Below are positions 1-5,414 of a stretch of 10,937 nt of DNA, one piece after another. Every line of letters starts with the position of its first letter. Positions within the stretch are counted from its first letter, which is position 1. The DNA comes from Alphaproteobacteria bacterium (lineage in GTDB: Bacteria > Pseudomonadota > Alphaproteobacteria > G02398745 > G023898745): the NCBI GenBank assembly GCA_027366195.1, contig DAHXKW010000158.1, positions 1 to 10,937 on the forward strand, written 5' to 3'. The notes beneath the pieces were generated by a model. It ran no database searches. It had not been told where the DNA came from and worked only from the letters and a program-made list of their open reading frames with translations. The position numbers and the translations under genes were made by a program.

Positions 1-2
1 AC

Positions 3-794
3 CGCATTATTGGTGGTTTTACATTGACGGTAGACGAAATTAGGCGCCGATTCGGCTTAGACAAGCGGTATGCAGAGTATAATAATTTAAAAAGACGGAT
101 TATAGAATCTTCTTGTAACGAGATCAACGAAAAGACTGACCTATATGTTACCTTTGAAGAAGTAAAAAGAGGAAAAAAGGTTGTTTCTATTAAGTTTCTG
201 GTTCAAGAAAATCCTAATCGTAAATCCTTGTTTTCAGGAAAGCAAGGATTTCTTCCCGAAGGTTCTAGTAACGCACAAATCTCAGAGACAGATGAAGGGG
301 CTATCCTTGTACAAGAGATGTTAGCTCTTAAGGTTGACAAATTGGCGGCAGAAGATATTTCCAAAAATTGTTCGGGAGATGCAATAAAGCGTGCATTGAT
401 CATTTTGAAGAATTATAAAGGCAGGATAAAAAACCCAGCACTTTTCTTAAAAAAAGCAATCCAAGAATCTTGGCAGCCTTTCATCGAGCAAGAGTCTGTG
501 ATTGGTATCGAAAAGATAAGACAAACCATTATGGCAACAGGCGAGCAACCAAGGTGCGTGAAATTGAGGCTTAGGTTGCTTGACTACATAGAAAAGGAAG
601 ATTACCTATCTTGGTTTGTGAATACAAAGTTTGAGATATCAAAGAACGATCTATTCGTTACATCTTCCAACAGCTTTGTTTGTAATTACCTACGAATACA
701 TTTCGAGCCAAGGATTAGAGATGTTGTCAAGCAGTGTGACCCACAAGTGACAAAGGTTAAAATAATGCATACTCCTTTGGAGGTAAAGAATTAG
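3..794 (+). CDS. Plasmid replication initiator (Rep_3 family) with C-terminal DnaA domain I-like module, 5'-truncated by window edge
   Basis: The frame is open to the left edge, so the true start and the first winged-helix domain lie outside the window; a TTG at 24 is only an internal codon. The visible N-terminal part (about bases 24-230) looks like the second winged helix of Rep_3 initiators: an 'eIRrRFGL...Y..yn.LKrRII...cnEIN' segment, then a beta-hairpin-like stretch ending in 'KRGKKVVSIKFLV'. A polar linker and a helical region with a 'KNPALFLKKAI' motif follow. The last ~60 residues (about bases 555-735) match the DnaA N-terminal domain pattern: 'YLSWF', a short acidic strand 'LFVTSSNSF', then 'NYLRIHFEPRIRDVV'. 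In DnaA this domain contacts the replicative helicase. The gene shares this tail with the complete Rep at 3869-5011, so the replicon has two related initiators. Family assignment is by my own motif reading. Confidence 0.8.
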   Translation, partial: RIIGGFTLTVDEIRRRFGLDKRYAEYNNLKRRIIESSCNEINEKTDLYVTFEEVKRGKKVVSIKFLVQENPNRKSLFSGKQGFLPEGSSNAQISETDEGAILVQEMLALKVDKLAAEDISKNCSGDAIKRALIILKNYKGRIKNPALFLKKAIQESWQPFIEQESVIGIEKIRQTIMATGEQPRCVKLRLRLLDYIEKEDYLSWFVNTKFEISKNDLFVTSSNSFVCNYLRIHFEPRIRDVVKQCDPQVTKVKIMHTPLEVKN

Positions 795-911
795 CTTTTT
801 ATAAGCATAGATGCAGAGTTTTTGGGTGAGGAGCAAGAGCACGCTTTGTGGCATATGCTGGAAAATTATCAAAATTTTTTGAATTTGCCTATTGACAAGT
901 TAAGACGGTAA
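795..911 (+). other. In-frame coding-like extension of the first Rep gene after a TAG stop
   Basis: After the TAG at 792-794 the same frame stays open for 38 codons to a TAA at 909-911. The translation looks protein-like (for example 'EEQEHALWHMLENYQNFLNL') and has no usable ATG, GTG or TTG start placed after the Shine-Dalgarno-like GGAGG at 779-783. The TAA is the first bases of a perfect hairpin (909-933), which fits the natural end of a gene. The simplest reading is that rep once ended at 911 and a nonsense change shortened it. Readthrough of TAG, or chance, are alternatives. Confidence 0.35.
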
Positions 912-940
912 CTAATTCCATCTAAATTAGTTATAATTTT
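909..940 (+). terminator. Hairpin at the end of the first rep gene, possible terminator
   Basis: TAACTAATT (909-917) pairs perfectly with AATTAGTTA (925-933) around the 7-base loop CCATCTA, followed by a weak T-rich run (TAATTTT). The stem is AT-rich, so termination strength is doubtful. It sits directly at the TAA that ends the extended rep frame. Confidence 0.4.
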
Positions 941-963
941 AATAAAGTATCAGACTTAATCGA

Positions 964-1155
964 GCAGAGACATATTCAGTTGATTTTCGTCGTAAGGTTT
1001 TAGAAGTTAAGAAGAAAGAAGGTTTAACGTTTGAAGAGGCGGCAAAACGTTTTTGTGTTGGGAAAAACAGTATTCTTTTATGGTCTAAAAAGCTTGAACC
1101 TGTTGAGAAACGAAACAGGCAAGCTCGAAAGATTGATATGGATGCATTATGGTAA
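964..1155 (+). pseudogene. IS630-family transposase, N-terminal fragment
   Basis: The frame reads 'AETYSVDFRRKVLEVKKKEG', then 'LTFEEAAKRFCVGKNSILLW', then 'SKKLEP', and ends 'ARKIDMDALW' at a TAA (1153-1155). This is the helix-turn-helix head typical of IS630-type transposases ('tYSvDfRkKVle...EEaAkrFnVg..Si..W.k'), including the 'KIDMdAL' segment that usually precedes a further helix-turn-helix and the DDE domain. The fragment has about 63 codons. No ATG start is visible in frame (the frame is open only back to 946), and nothing downstream resembles the rest of the protein. It is a remnant and cannot make an active transposase. Confidence 0.75.
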
Positions 1156-1692
1156 TAACAGATTGGATAGATAAAATTTTTATCTTAATTATTTGAAACT
1201 TTTCATACGCAAAATTGGCATGCTCTTTGGTAAGAATTGGTATTGTCTTTGATAAACAACAATTTCTTAGTCCCAATAAACACAGGACTTTCTACAATCA
1301 GCCTGGACAAAGCGGTTTTTTTGTCAACAGATTTTGTGGAATAACATGTGGAAAACCCCGAAAAATCAAATAAGAACAACGGCTTGTTGATAATAGGGAA
1401 GAGTTCTACACACAGGTGTATTTTAGTTATGGATTTGTTGGTGTTTGGCTGTGGTAGGATGGCGGTTCTGCGCATGCATGTCAAGGTACGCTAACGCTCT
1501 CGCCAAGGGCTCGACCTGGACATGTCTGCGCCTCACCGCTGATTGGTCATTAGCCAAACACACGCCCAATCCCTCCCTCCGTTCCAACAAAAATAATAGG
1601 GATGCGTTGTCGTTCTTATATTCTGCCATTGAAACCTTCATCGTTTTTGTTGGATGGTTTTTTATAAAAAGGTGAGGGGCTTTTATTTATCT
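1156..1692. other. Long non-coding stretch with a GC-rich structured island
   Basis: I see no convincing gene in these 537 bases. The left part (1156-1430) is AT-rich and contains one sequence agreeing with the relaxed DnaA-box consensus TTWTNCACA (TTTTCCACA, minus strand, 1347-1355). The middle (about 1431-1590) is clearly more GC-rich than its surroundings and largely self-complementary. Both strands happen to be open across the island (about 1445-1675 plus, 1423-1641 minus), but neither translation shows a domain I recognise and neither has a good ribosome binding site, so I do not call either as a gene. Confidence 0.5.
1431..1572. repeat. GC-rich imperfect palindrome (nested inverted repeats); oriT or dispersed-element candidate
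   Basis: Three nested arms can pair. GGATT (1431-1435) pairs with AATCC (1568-1572). GTGTTTGGCT (1441-1450) pairs perfectly with AGCCAAACAC (1552-1561). The 21-base arm 1462-1482 pairs with 1519-1539 at 16 of 21 positions, with AGGT/ACCT (1484-1487/1514-1517) extending it inward. The minus strand of 1503-1512 reads GAGCCCTTGG, one base off GCGCCCTTGG, which I recall as the nick-region core of Ti-type origins of transfer. Composition differs sharply from the AT-rich flanks, suggesting insertion. It could be an origin of transfer used by TraA, a miniature mobile or palindromic repeat, or a structured RNA; the sequence alone does not decide. Confidence 0.45.
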
Positions 1693-2934
1693 TTATCTGA
1701 TTGTTGGCGTATAAGGCATTGTCAGTTTTCCACAACAAAAATAAATCATAGCGATGGTGTTTTCACTGTTGCTAAAATTTTTTGTACGACTAATGGCCTT
1801 AAGCGTATTGTTATGAATTTTTCCCATAGCATCTAAGCGGGTAGGGTGTTCTTTAAAGTTTATAATCGAAGGACTAATTTGTATCACTGTTTCTGCGATT
1901 TCTTTAAATGGTTTTAATACTGGTGTTGCCAACACTGTTCTACACCATCCTTCTAGAAAATTCTGTGCCTCAACAGAAGATGATTGCACCCAAAGCTTAT
2001 CAAATTCCTGTTTTGTTTTATAAGCACGTTCAATATTGGGAAATTTAGTAAGAAGGTCAACAAGCTTTGATTGTTGATTTTTTCTAAGAGATGATAATGG
2101 TTTTGTGAGAAGCGCGTAATATTTTACAGGATGTTTATCTTGATGATATTCCTGTTTCATGGCTTTTTCTATGGCATGATTGAGTTCTTGTTCGATATAA
2201 AGTTTATCTACATGGTATGTGGTATTAGGAAAATAATTTTTTATGTTCTTCATTTGTTCAAAAGATAATGGGCCACTGATGTGTTTAATTTGAAGAGATG
2301 AAATTCCTTTGGCTTCTAAGTATTTTTGACAATCCTGAAGCGCTTCGTTCCCTATGTGTTCTATCGCCTTGAGAACACGTTCATTTTTCAGGTCGATAAG
2401 AAGTGTTATGTGTTTATTTTTATGCGGTATAATAAGCTCATATAGACCGATAGCACTTAGCCTTGTATCTATCTTATCGTTGGTATAAGCTAATTTCATC
2501 CAATTATTGAAGATAGCTCTTACGACTACTTCATTTTTCCCATAGTGAGTTGCAATTTTTTTGAAAGCGTTGCCCCTTTTTATTTGTTTCATAACTTCGT
2601 ATTCAAAATCCCAAGAAAACTGACTTTGTCGTCTAGCCCAAGGTACATCTGCTAATTGTACTTTCCCGTCGGCCATTTTGACCTGAGGTACATTGCAATG
2701 GATATAACAACGATGTTTATCAATGTCTATATGTCGCCATGTTTTGAATGATCTGCTTTCAATAGGAAGGATTTGACCGTCTTTATTTCTAATTTTTGAT
2801 CCCCGCGGGAAAACAATGGTAATGTGCCATTCTTTCTGATTATCTTTTGTTTCTTTAAGGCTGCTTTCAGTGATAAGCCAGGGTGGTGATATTTTTAGTC
2901 GTTGTTCATTTTGTTTCTCTTGAAAATTATTCAC
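1693..2934 (-). CDS. ISL3-family transposase homologue lacking catalytic and zinc-binding residues (probably inactive or domesticated)
   Basis: The 413-residue protein is collinear with ISL3-type transposases. It has the N-terminal 'LKISPPWLI' segment, then 'KTWRHIDIDKHRCYIHCNVP' (about 64-83) and 'VPWARRQSQFSWDFEYEVM' (97-115), a helix-turn-helix (about 116-148), and a DDE-type fold with its long helical C-terminal part ('RAYKTKQEF', 'FLEGWCRTVL', 'FKEIAETVIQ'). Key residues are missing. The usual 'GVDE' is GLYE (Y165), the second Asp falls in 'ISGPLS' (G221-P222), the terminal Glu is D368, and the CPxCG and later Cys of the zinc ribbon are absent. The frame is nevertheless intact at full length, arguing for retained function such as DNA binding. 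The start is GTG, with AAGGA 12 bases upstream. No terminal inverted repeats were found around it. Confidence 0.75.
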   Translation of the reverse strand: MNNFQEKQNEQRLKISPPWLITESSLKETKDNQKEWHITIVFPRGSKIRNKDGQILPIESRSFKTWRHIDIDKHRCYIHCNVPQVKMADGKVQLADVPWARRQSQFSWDFEYEVMKQIKRGNAFKKIATHYGKNEVVVRAIFNNWMKLAYTNDKIDTRLSAIGLYELIIPHKNKHITLLIDLKNERVLKAIEHIGNEALQDCQKYLEAKGISSLQIKHISGPLSFEQMKNIKNYFPNTTYHVDKLYIEQELNHAIEKAMKQEYHQDKHPVKYYALLTKPLSSLRKNQQSKLVDLLTKFPNIERAYKTKQEFDKLWVQSSSVEAQNFLEGWCRTVLATPVLKPFKEIAETVIQISPSIINFKEHPTRLDAMGKIHNNTLKAISRTKNFSNSENTIAMIYFCCGKLTMPYTPTIR

Positions 2935-2995
2935 TCAGATTTTTTATCCTTAAATAATATGCTAGTCAATTGATGGTATTATGGCAGATTGACGA

Positions 2996-3019
2996 ATTGT
3001 TGTGTATTATCGCAACAAT
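2996..3019. promoter_or_regulatory. Inverted repeat in a divergent promoter region
   Basis: ATTGTTG (2996-3002) and CAACAAT (3013-3019) form a perfect 7-base inverted repeat with a 10-base spacer. It lies between the divergent genes at 2934 (minus) and 3134 (plus). A TTGACG at 2990-2995 just before it resembles a -35 box, but no good -10 box follows. It could be a regulator site or a hairpin. Confidence 0.3.
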
Positions 3020-3089
3020 CTATTATTAAAAACCTTACGAATTTAAAGAAACAATTTTGATTCTAATGTGCTTCATTCACAATAAAACT

Positions 3090-3111
3090 GTACACAAACG
3101 GTTTGTCGTAC
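3090..3111. promoter_or_regulatory. Near-perfect palindrome upstream of the 3134 gene, operator candidate
   Basis: GTAC-ACAAAC-G-GTTTGT-C-GTAC is symmetric apart from one inserted base. It ends 22 bases before the ATG of the next gene, where a repressor would overlap the promoter or early transcript. No regulator gene recognised here can be tied to it. Confidence 0.35.
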
Positions 3112-3133
3112 TATTTTTAATAAAGGAGTTTTT

Positions 3134-3736
3134 ATGCGAAAACGCATTGAATTTGTGTTGAGGCAACACGATGAGGTCAAAGATCGGTTATCTCCAAGAC
3201 CAGAAAAAATACCTGAGCAGCTTTTGCTTCGGTTTCCATTCTATGCTGATTATGAATCTGAAGCGCGTACTATTGCCCGAAAAGTAGAGGTGCCTTTTAT
3301 AAAATCGGATTATTTTTGTGTTGCCATGATAGAGCTTTACCAATGGGGACATCATAAGAGTTTCGGAGATCTATCAATACCTATTGATTTACGTAAAGCG
3401 GCTTATTGGACGATGCAGGCATTTATGTATAATGACAGGTCAACGTTTCTATTCCTGTCCAGGATGGTGCCAATCTGTTTTGTGGAAGATGCTGACGTAT
3501 TCCTTCTACTTGATAAGGTAAAAGAAGCGCGTATTGAGCAGGCAAGATTAATACAATCAGGTGAAAGTAGCACAGAACGACGTAAAAGAGAAGCCGTTGA
3601 TGATTTTGTGATTGATTGTTTGTATCAAATTAATGATCTAGATATTGATTCAGCGATGGTGAAAGTGTTCTCTATTTTAGAGGCTCTTGATAACGAAGTG
3701 GAGTTACAACCTGTTCTGTCCAGAAAAGCGAACTGA
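3134..3736 (+). CDS. Hypothetical protein, 200 aa, weak Sel1-like segment
   Basis: I do not recognise this protein as a named family. It starts at an ATG with a strong site (AAAGGAG, 3123-3129) at good spacing. It is mostly helical and charged, with no signal peptide or membrane segment. Residues about 60-112 ('VAMIELYQWGHH...', then 'DLRKAAYWTMQAFMYNDRST', then 'FLFLSRM') follow the spacing of a Sel1-like helical repeat (A..eLY..G...d..kA.yW...A...), but only one degenerate repeat is visible. The C-terminal part has a basic, polar stretch ('STERRKREAVDDF') and an acidic helix. Upstream lies a palindrome (3090-3111) that may control it; downstream is a convergent Rep gene. A plasmid-borne accessory or interaction protein is possible, but no role can be assigned. 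Confidence 0.6.
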   Translation: MRKRIEFVLRQHDEVKDRLSPRPEKIPEQLLLRFPFYADYESEARTIARKVEVPFIKSDYFCVAMIELYQWGHHKSFGDLSIPIDLRKAAYWTMQAFMYNDRSTFLFLSRMVPICFVEDADVFLLLDKVKEARIEQARLIQSGESSTERRKREAVDDFVIDCLYQINDLDIDSAMVKVFSILEALDNEVELQPVLSRKAN

Positions 3737-3751
3737 GTACTCCACCGCCTC

Positions 3752-3778
3752 ATTCTATGAGCAATAGAATTAATTTTT
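3752..3778 (+). terminator. Hairpin between convergent genes, weak terminator candidate
   Basis: ATTCTAT (3752-3758) pairs with ATAGAAT (3764-3770) around GAGCA, followed by TAATTTTT. The stem is short and AT-rich. Its place just after the stop of the 3134 gene fits transcription termination. Confidence 0.4.
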
Positions 3779-3868
3779 CAACAAGTGTAAAAAGATAAGC
3801 GGCAAGTTCGAAAAAACATGATGAGATTTATATTTTTAGAATTTAGCTGCAGAGATAGTGACTAAACA

Positions 3869-5011
3869 CTAAGGGGCAAGACGTAATGTGCACATGTTGA
3901 TGGGGTAGGGAAGATGTGACGATGTATCAACAATTTTAAGAGTACGTTCTATCATATGCTTATAGTTAATTTCTAAATACGACAGGATAAAAGATGAGGG
4001 CGCTGTAATGACCAGGGTACTGTCTTCAATGGCGCAAGATGTTCTTTCGAACCACGATTTATAATCTGGTGCACCGATTGTTTCACAAATTATTTGACGT
4101 ATATATTTACAAAACGCATGTTCTGCAACAGGGGCGATATGTGTCTTATAGAGATCATGGATTTGTGCCACTTGTTGTTTCTGTGTTTTCTTATTTACGT
4201 GAAATCGTATACACGTGTTTTGATTGCTCGTTTTATATTCTTCGTATTCTACCATAAGATCTGATTTGTCATTGAGGACAAGACAGGCTTGTTTCAGTTC
4301 TATGCTGAGGGTGTGTCTATCGGGTATTATGTTTTCTTTATCTTCCTGGGTTGTTTGTGCTCTCTGTAACAGGCGGCGTAAAATTTGCGGTGAAAATCCA
4401 GCTGTTATGATGTTGCTTTCTCTTTTCAAACAAAGTTCGGCACAAAGAACTTCCCATAAAATGAAGGCATGATGATGGCTGATTCTTTGTTCTATTGACG
4501 TATCACATAATTTCCTTTGTATATTGAGGTTAAGCTTAGCAAAGATATTCGGCTGTCCCAAACGTTCTTGTGTTTCTGGTGTATACGTGTAATGTACTTG
4601 GTCATTATCAATATAGGCCTTTGCTAGTAATGGAGAAGGGTACCATGTGTTTTTACGATCGCGCTTGAGTATATTCCAGGTGATGGATAAGGTAGTGAGG
4701 TCTGTGAGTATCTTAGCTATCTTTTCGTTTGAACTGTCTTCAAATTCATGCAAAGTTTTTTTGAGTAAAGAGATGGGTAGGGTGTGAATAAGTGATTGTT
4801 TTCCCTTGTGTTCATTTTGGCAATGACTGAGTTCTGGTTGCGCGTAATATAACAACATATTAGCCACTTGATGGTGTTTTATACTCAAGGAAGATTCAGC
4901 ATGAATGGCCGCAATATGTTTAATCAGGATAGGCGGTTTGGTAAAATCCGAGCTAAATTTGTTTGTGTTTGGATATTGATTATACAAAGAATCTAAGTTT
5001 TCGTAATACAT
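3869..5011 (-). CDS. Plasmid replication initiator (Rep_3 family) with C-terminal DnaA domain I-like module
   Basis: This is the complete 380-residue counterpart of the partial Rep at the left edge. Residues about 25-130 form a first winged helix ('PPILIKHIAAIHAESSLSIK', then 'HQVANMLLYYAQPEL', and a 'TLPISLLKKTL' segment). A second winged helix spans about 155-275 ('FAKLNLNIQRKLCDTSIEQR', 'AFILWEVLCAELC', and 'SIELKQACLVLNDKSDLMVE' with a beta strand 'NTCIRFHVNKK'). Residues about 298-362 match DnaA domain I: 'YKSWF' (W320), 'STLVITAPSSFILSYLEINY', 'MIERTLKIV'. It should bind iteron-like origin DNA with the winged helices and recruit the helicase with the tail. The ATG has AGGAG upstream (RNA sense) at normal spacing. 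It diverges from the TniB-like gene across an AT-rich gap that may hold the origin. Confidence 0.85.
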   Translation of the reverse strand: MYYENLDSLYNQYPNTNKFSSDFTKPPILIKHIAAIHAESSLSIKHHQVANMLLYYAQPELSHCQNEHKGKQSLIHTLPISLLKKTLHEFEDSSNEKIAKILTDLTTLSITWNILKRDRKNTWYPSPLLAKAYIDNDQVHYTYTPETQERLGQPNIFAKLNLNIQRKLCDTSIEQRISHHHAFILWEVLCAELCLKRESNIITAGFSPQILRRLLQRAQTTQEDKENIIPDRHTLSIELKQACLVLNDKSDLMVEYEEYKTSNQNTCIRFHVNKKTQKQQVAQIHDLYKTHIAPVAEHAFCKYIRQIICETIGAPDYKSWFERTSCAIEDSTLVITAPSSFILSYLEINYKHMIERTLKIVDTSSHLPYPINMCTLRLAP

Positions 5012-5056
5012 GTTTTTGCTCCTAAAAAAACCAGCTAAGCTTTATTTCACAAGGTG

Positions 5057-5085
5057 ATAATGGCATTTTTATTACAAAAAATCAA
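5057..5085 (-). promoter_or_regulatory. Candidate promoter for the rep gene
   Basis: Read on the minus strand, TTGATT (5085-5080) and CATTAT (5062-5057) are spaced by 17 bases, about 45 bases before the ATG of the Rep gene. Each box matches the sigma-70 consensus at four of six positions. In an AT-rich region such matches are common. Confidence 0.3.
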
Positions 5086-5188
5086 TAGATTTTCAAATAA
5101 AATATAAACAAAAAAACAGCATTGTTAAAATAAAAAACAATATTTTACTCAAAGCATTTCTTTTTGAATATCTCTTTTAAAAGACCTG

Positions 5189-5241
5189 TTTGCTCGTTCT
5201 ATAAATAGAGTGGATGGACGATGGTTGTCTTGTCGAGCAAA
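5189..5241. repeat. 8-base inverted repeat flanking a short palindrome in the rep/tniB gap
   Basis: TTTGCTCG (5189-5196) and CGAGCAAA (5234-5241) are perfectly complementary across 37 bases. The intervening segment contains TCTATAAATAGA (5198-5209). Possible Rep or regulator binding sites, or an extruding structure at an origin. Confidence 0.4.
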
Positions 5242-5339
5242 AAAGAGGTTGTGTGTCTGAATTGCTCATCTGCGGTTTTTTAAGTGCTGTTTTTCTCAAA
5301 TTTAAGGTTTGTTTTTGATAATGCGAAGATAACCGCGTA

Positions 5340-5368
5340 TTGTTTAGTTGGTGTCTTGTTTGTATAAA
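5340..5368 (+). promoter_or_regulatory. Candidate promoter for the TniB-like gene
   Basis: TTGTTT (5340-5345), a 17-base spacer, and TATAAA (5363-5368) resemble a sigma-70 promoter about 47 bases before the ATG at 5415. A second -10-like TACTAT lies at 5374-5379 without a well-spaced -35. Confidence 0.35.
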
Positions 5369-5390
5369 ACTGATACTATCGAGTAGTTAA

Positions 5391-5410
5391 GCCCTCATCA
5401 ACCGTGAGGC
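5391..5410 (+). promoter_or_regulatory. Hairpin covering the ribosome binding site of the TniB-like gene
   Basis: GCC(C)TCA (5391-5397) pairs with TGAGGC (5405-5410) with one bulged C. The only Shine-Dalgarno-like bases before the ATG at 5415 are GAGG (5406-5409), which lie in the 3' arm. Folding would hide the site and lower translation. Confidence 0.35.
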
Positions 5411-5414
5411 ATTC

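Larger units (their letters stand above)
5012..5414. other. AT-rich divergent intergenic region, candidate replication origin
   Basis: These 403 bases hold no gene. Bases about 5060-5180 are extremely AT-rich, as in a DNA unwinding element, with an internal inverted repeat ATTGTT/AACAAT (5121-5126/5136-5141). TTGCTC occurs at 5016, 5190 and 5262, and inverted at 5235-5240. The copies at 5189-5196 (TTTGCTCG) and 5234-5241 (CGAGCAAA) form a perfect 8-base inverted repeat, and between them lies the short palindrome TCTATAAATAGA. These may be initiator binding sites. I find no classical tandem iterons. Confidence 0.4.

Noticed and set aside
1423..1675. Overlapping open frames on both strands across the GC-rich island
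   Set aside because: Being open on both strands follows from GC-rich composition; the translations show no domain, and the island is better explained as a structured palindrome.
4039..4472. Plus-strand frames opposite the rep gene
   Set aside because: They are antisense shadows of a well-supported Rep protein and have no ribosome sites or recognisable domains.
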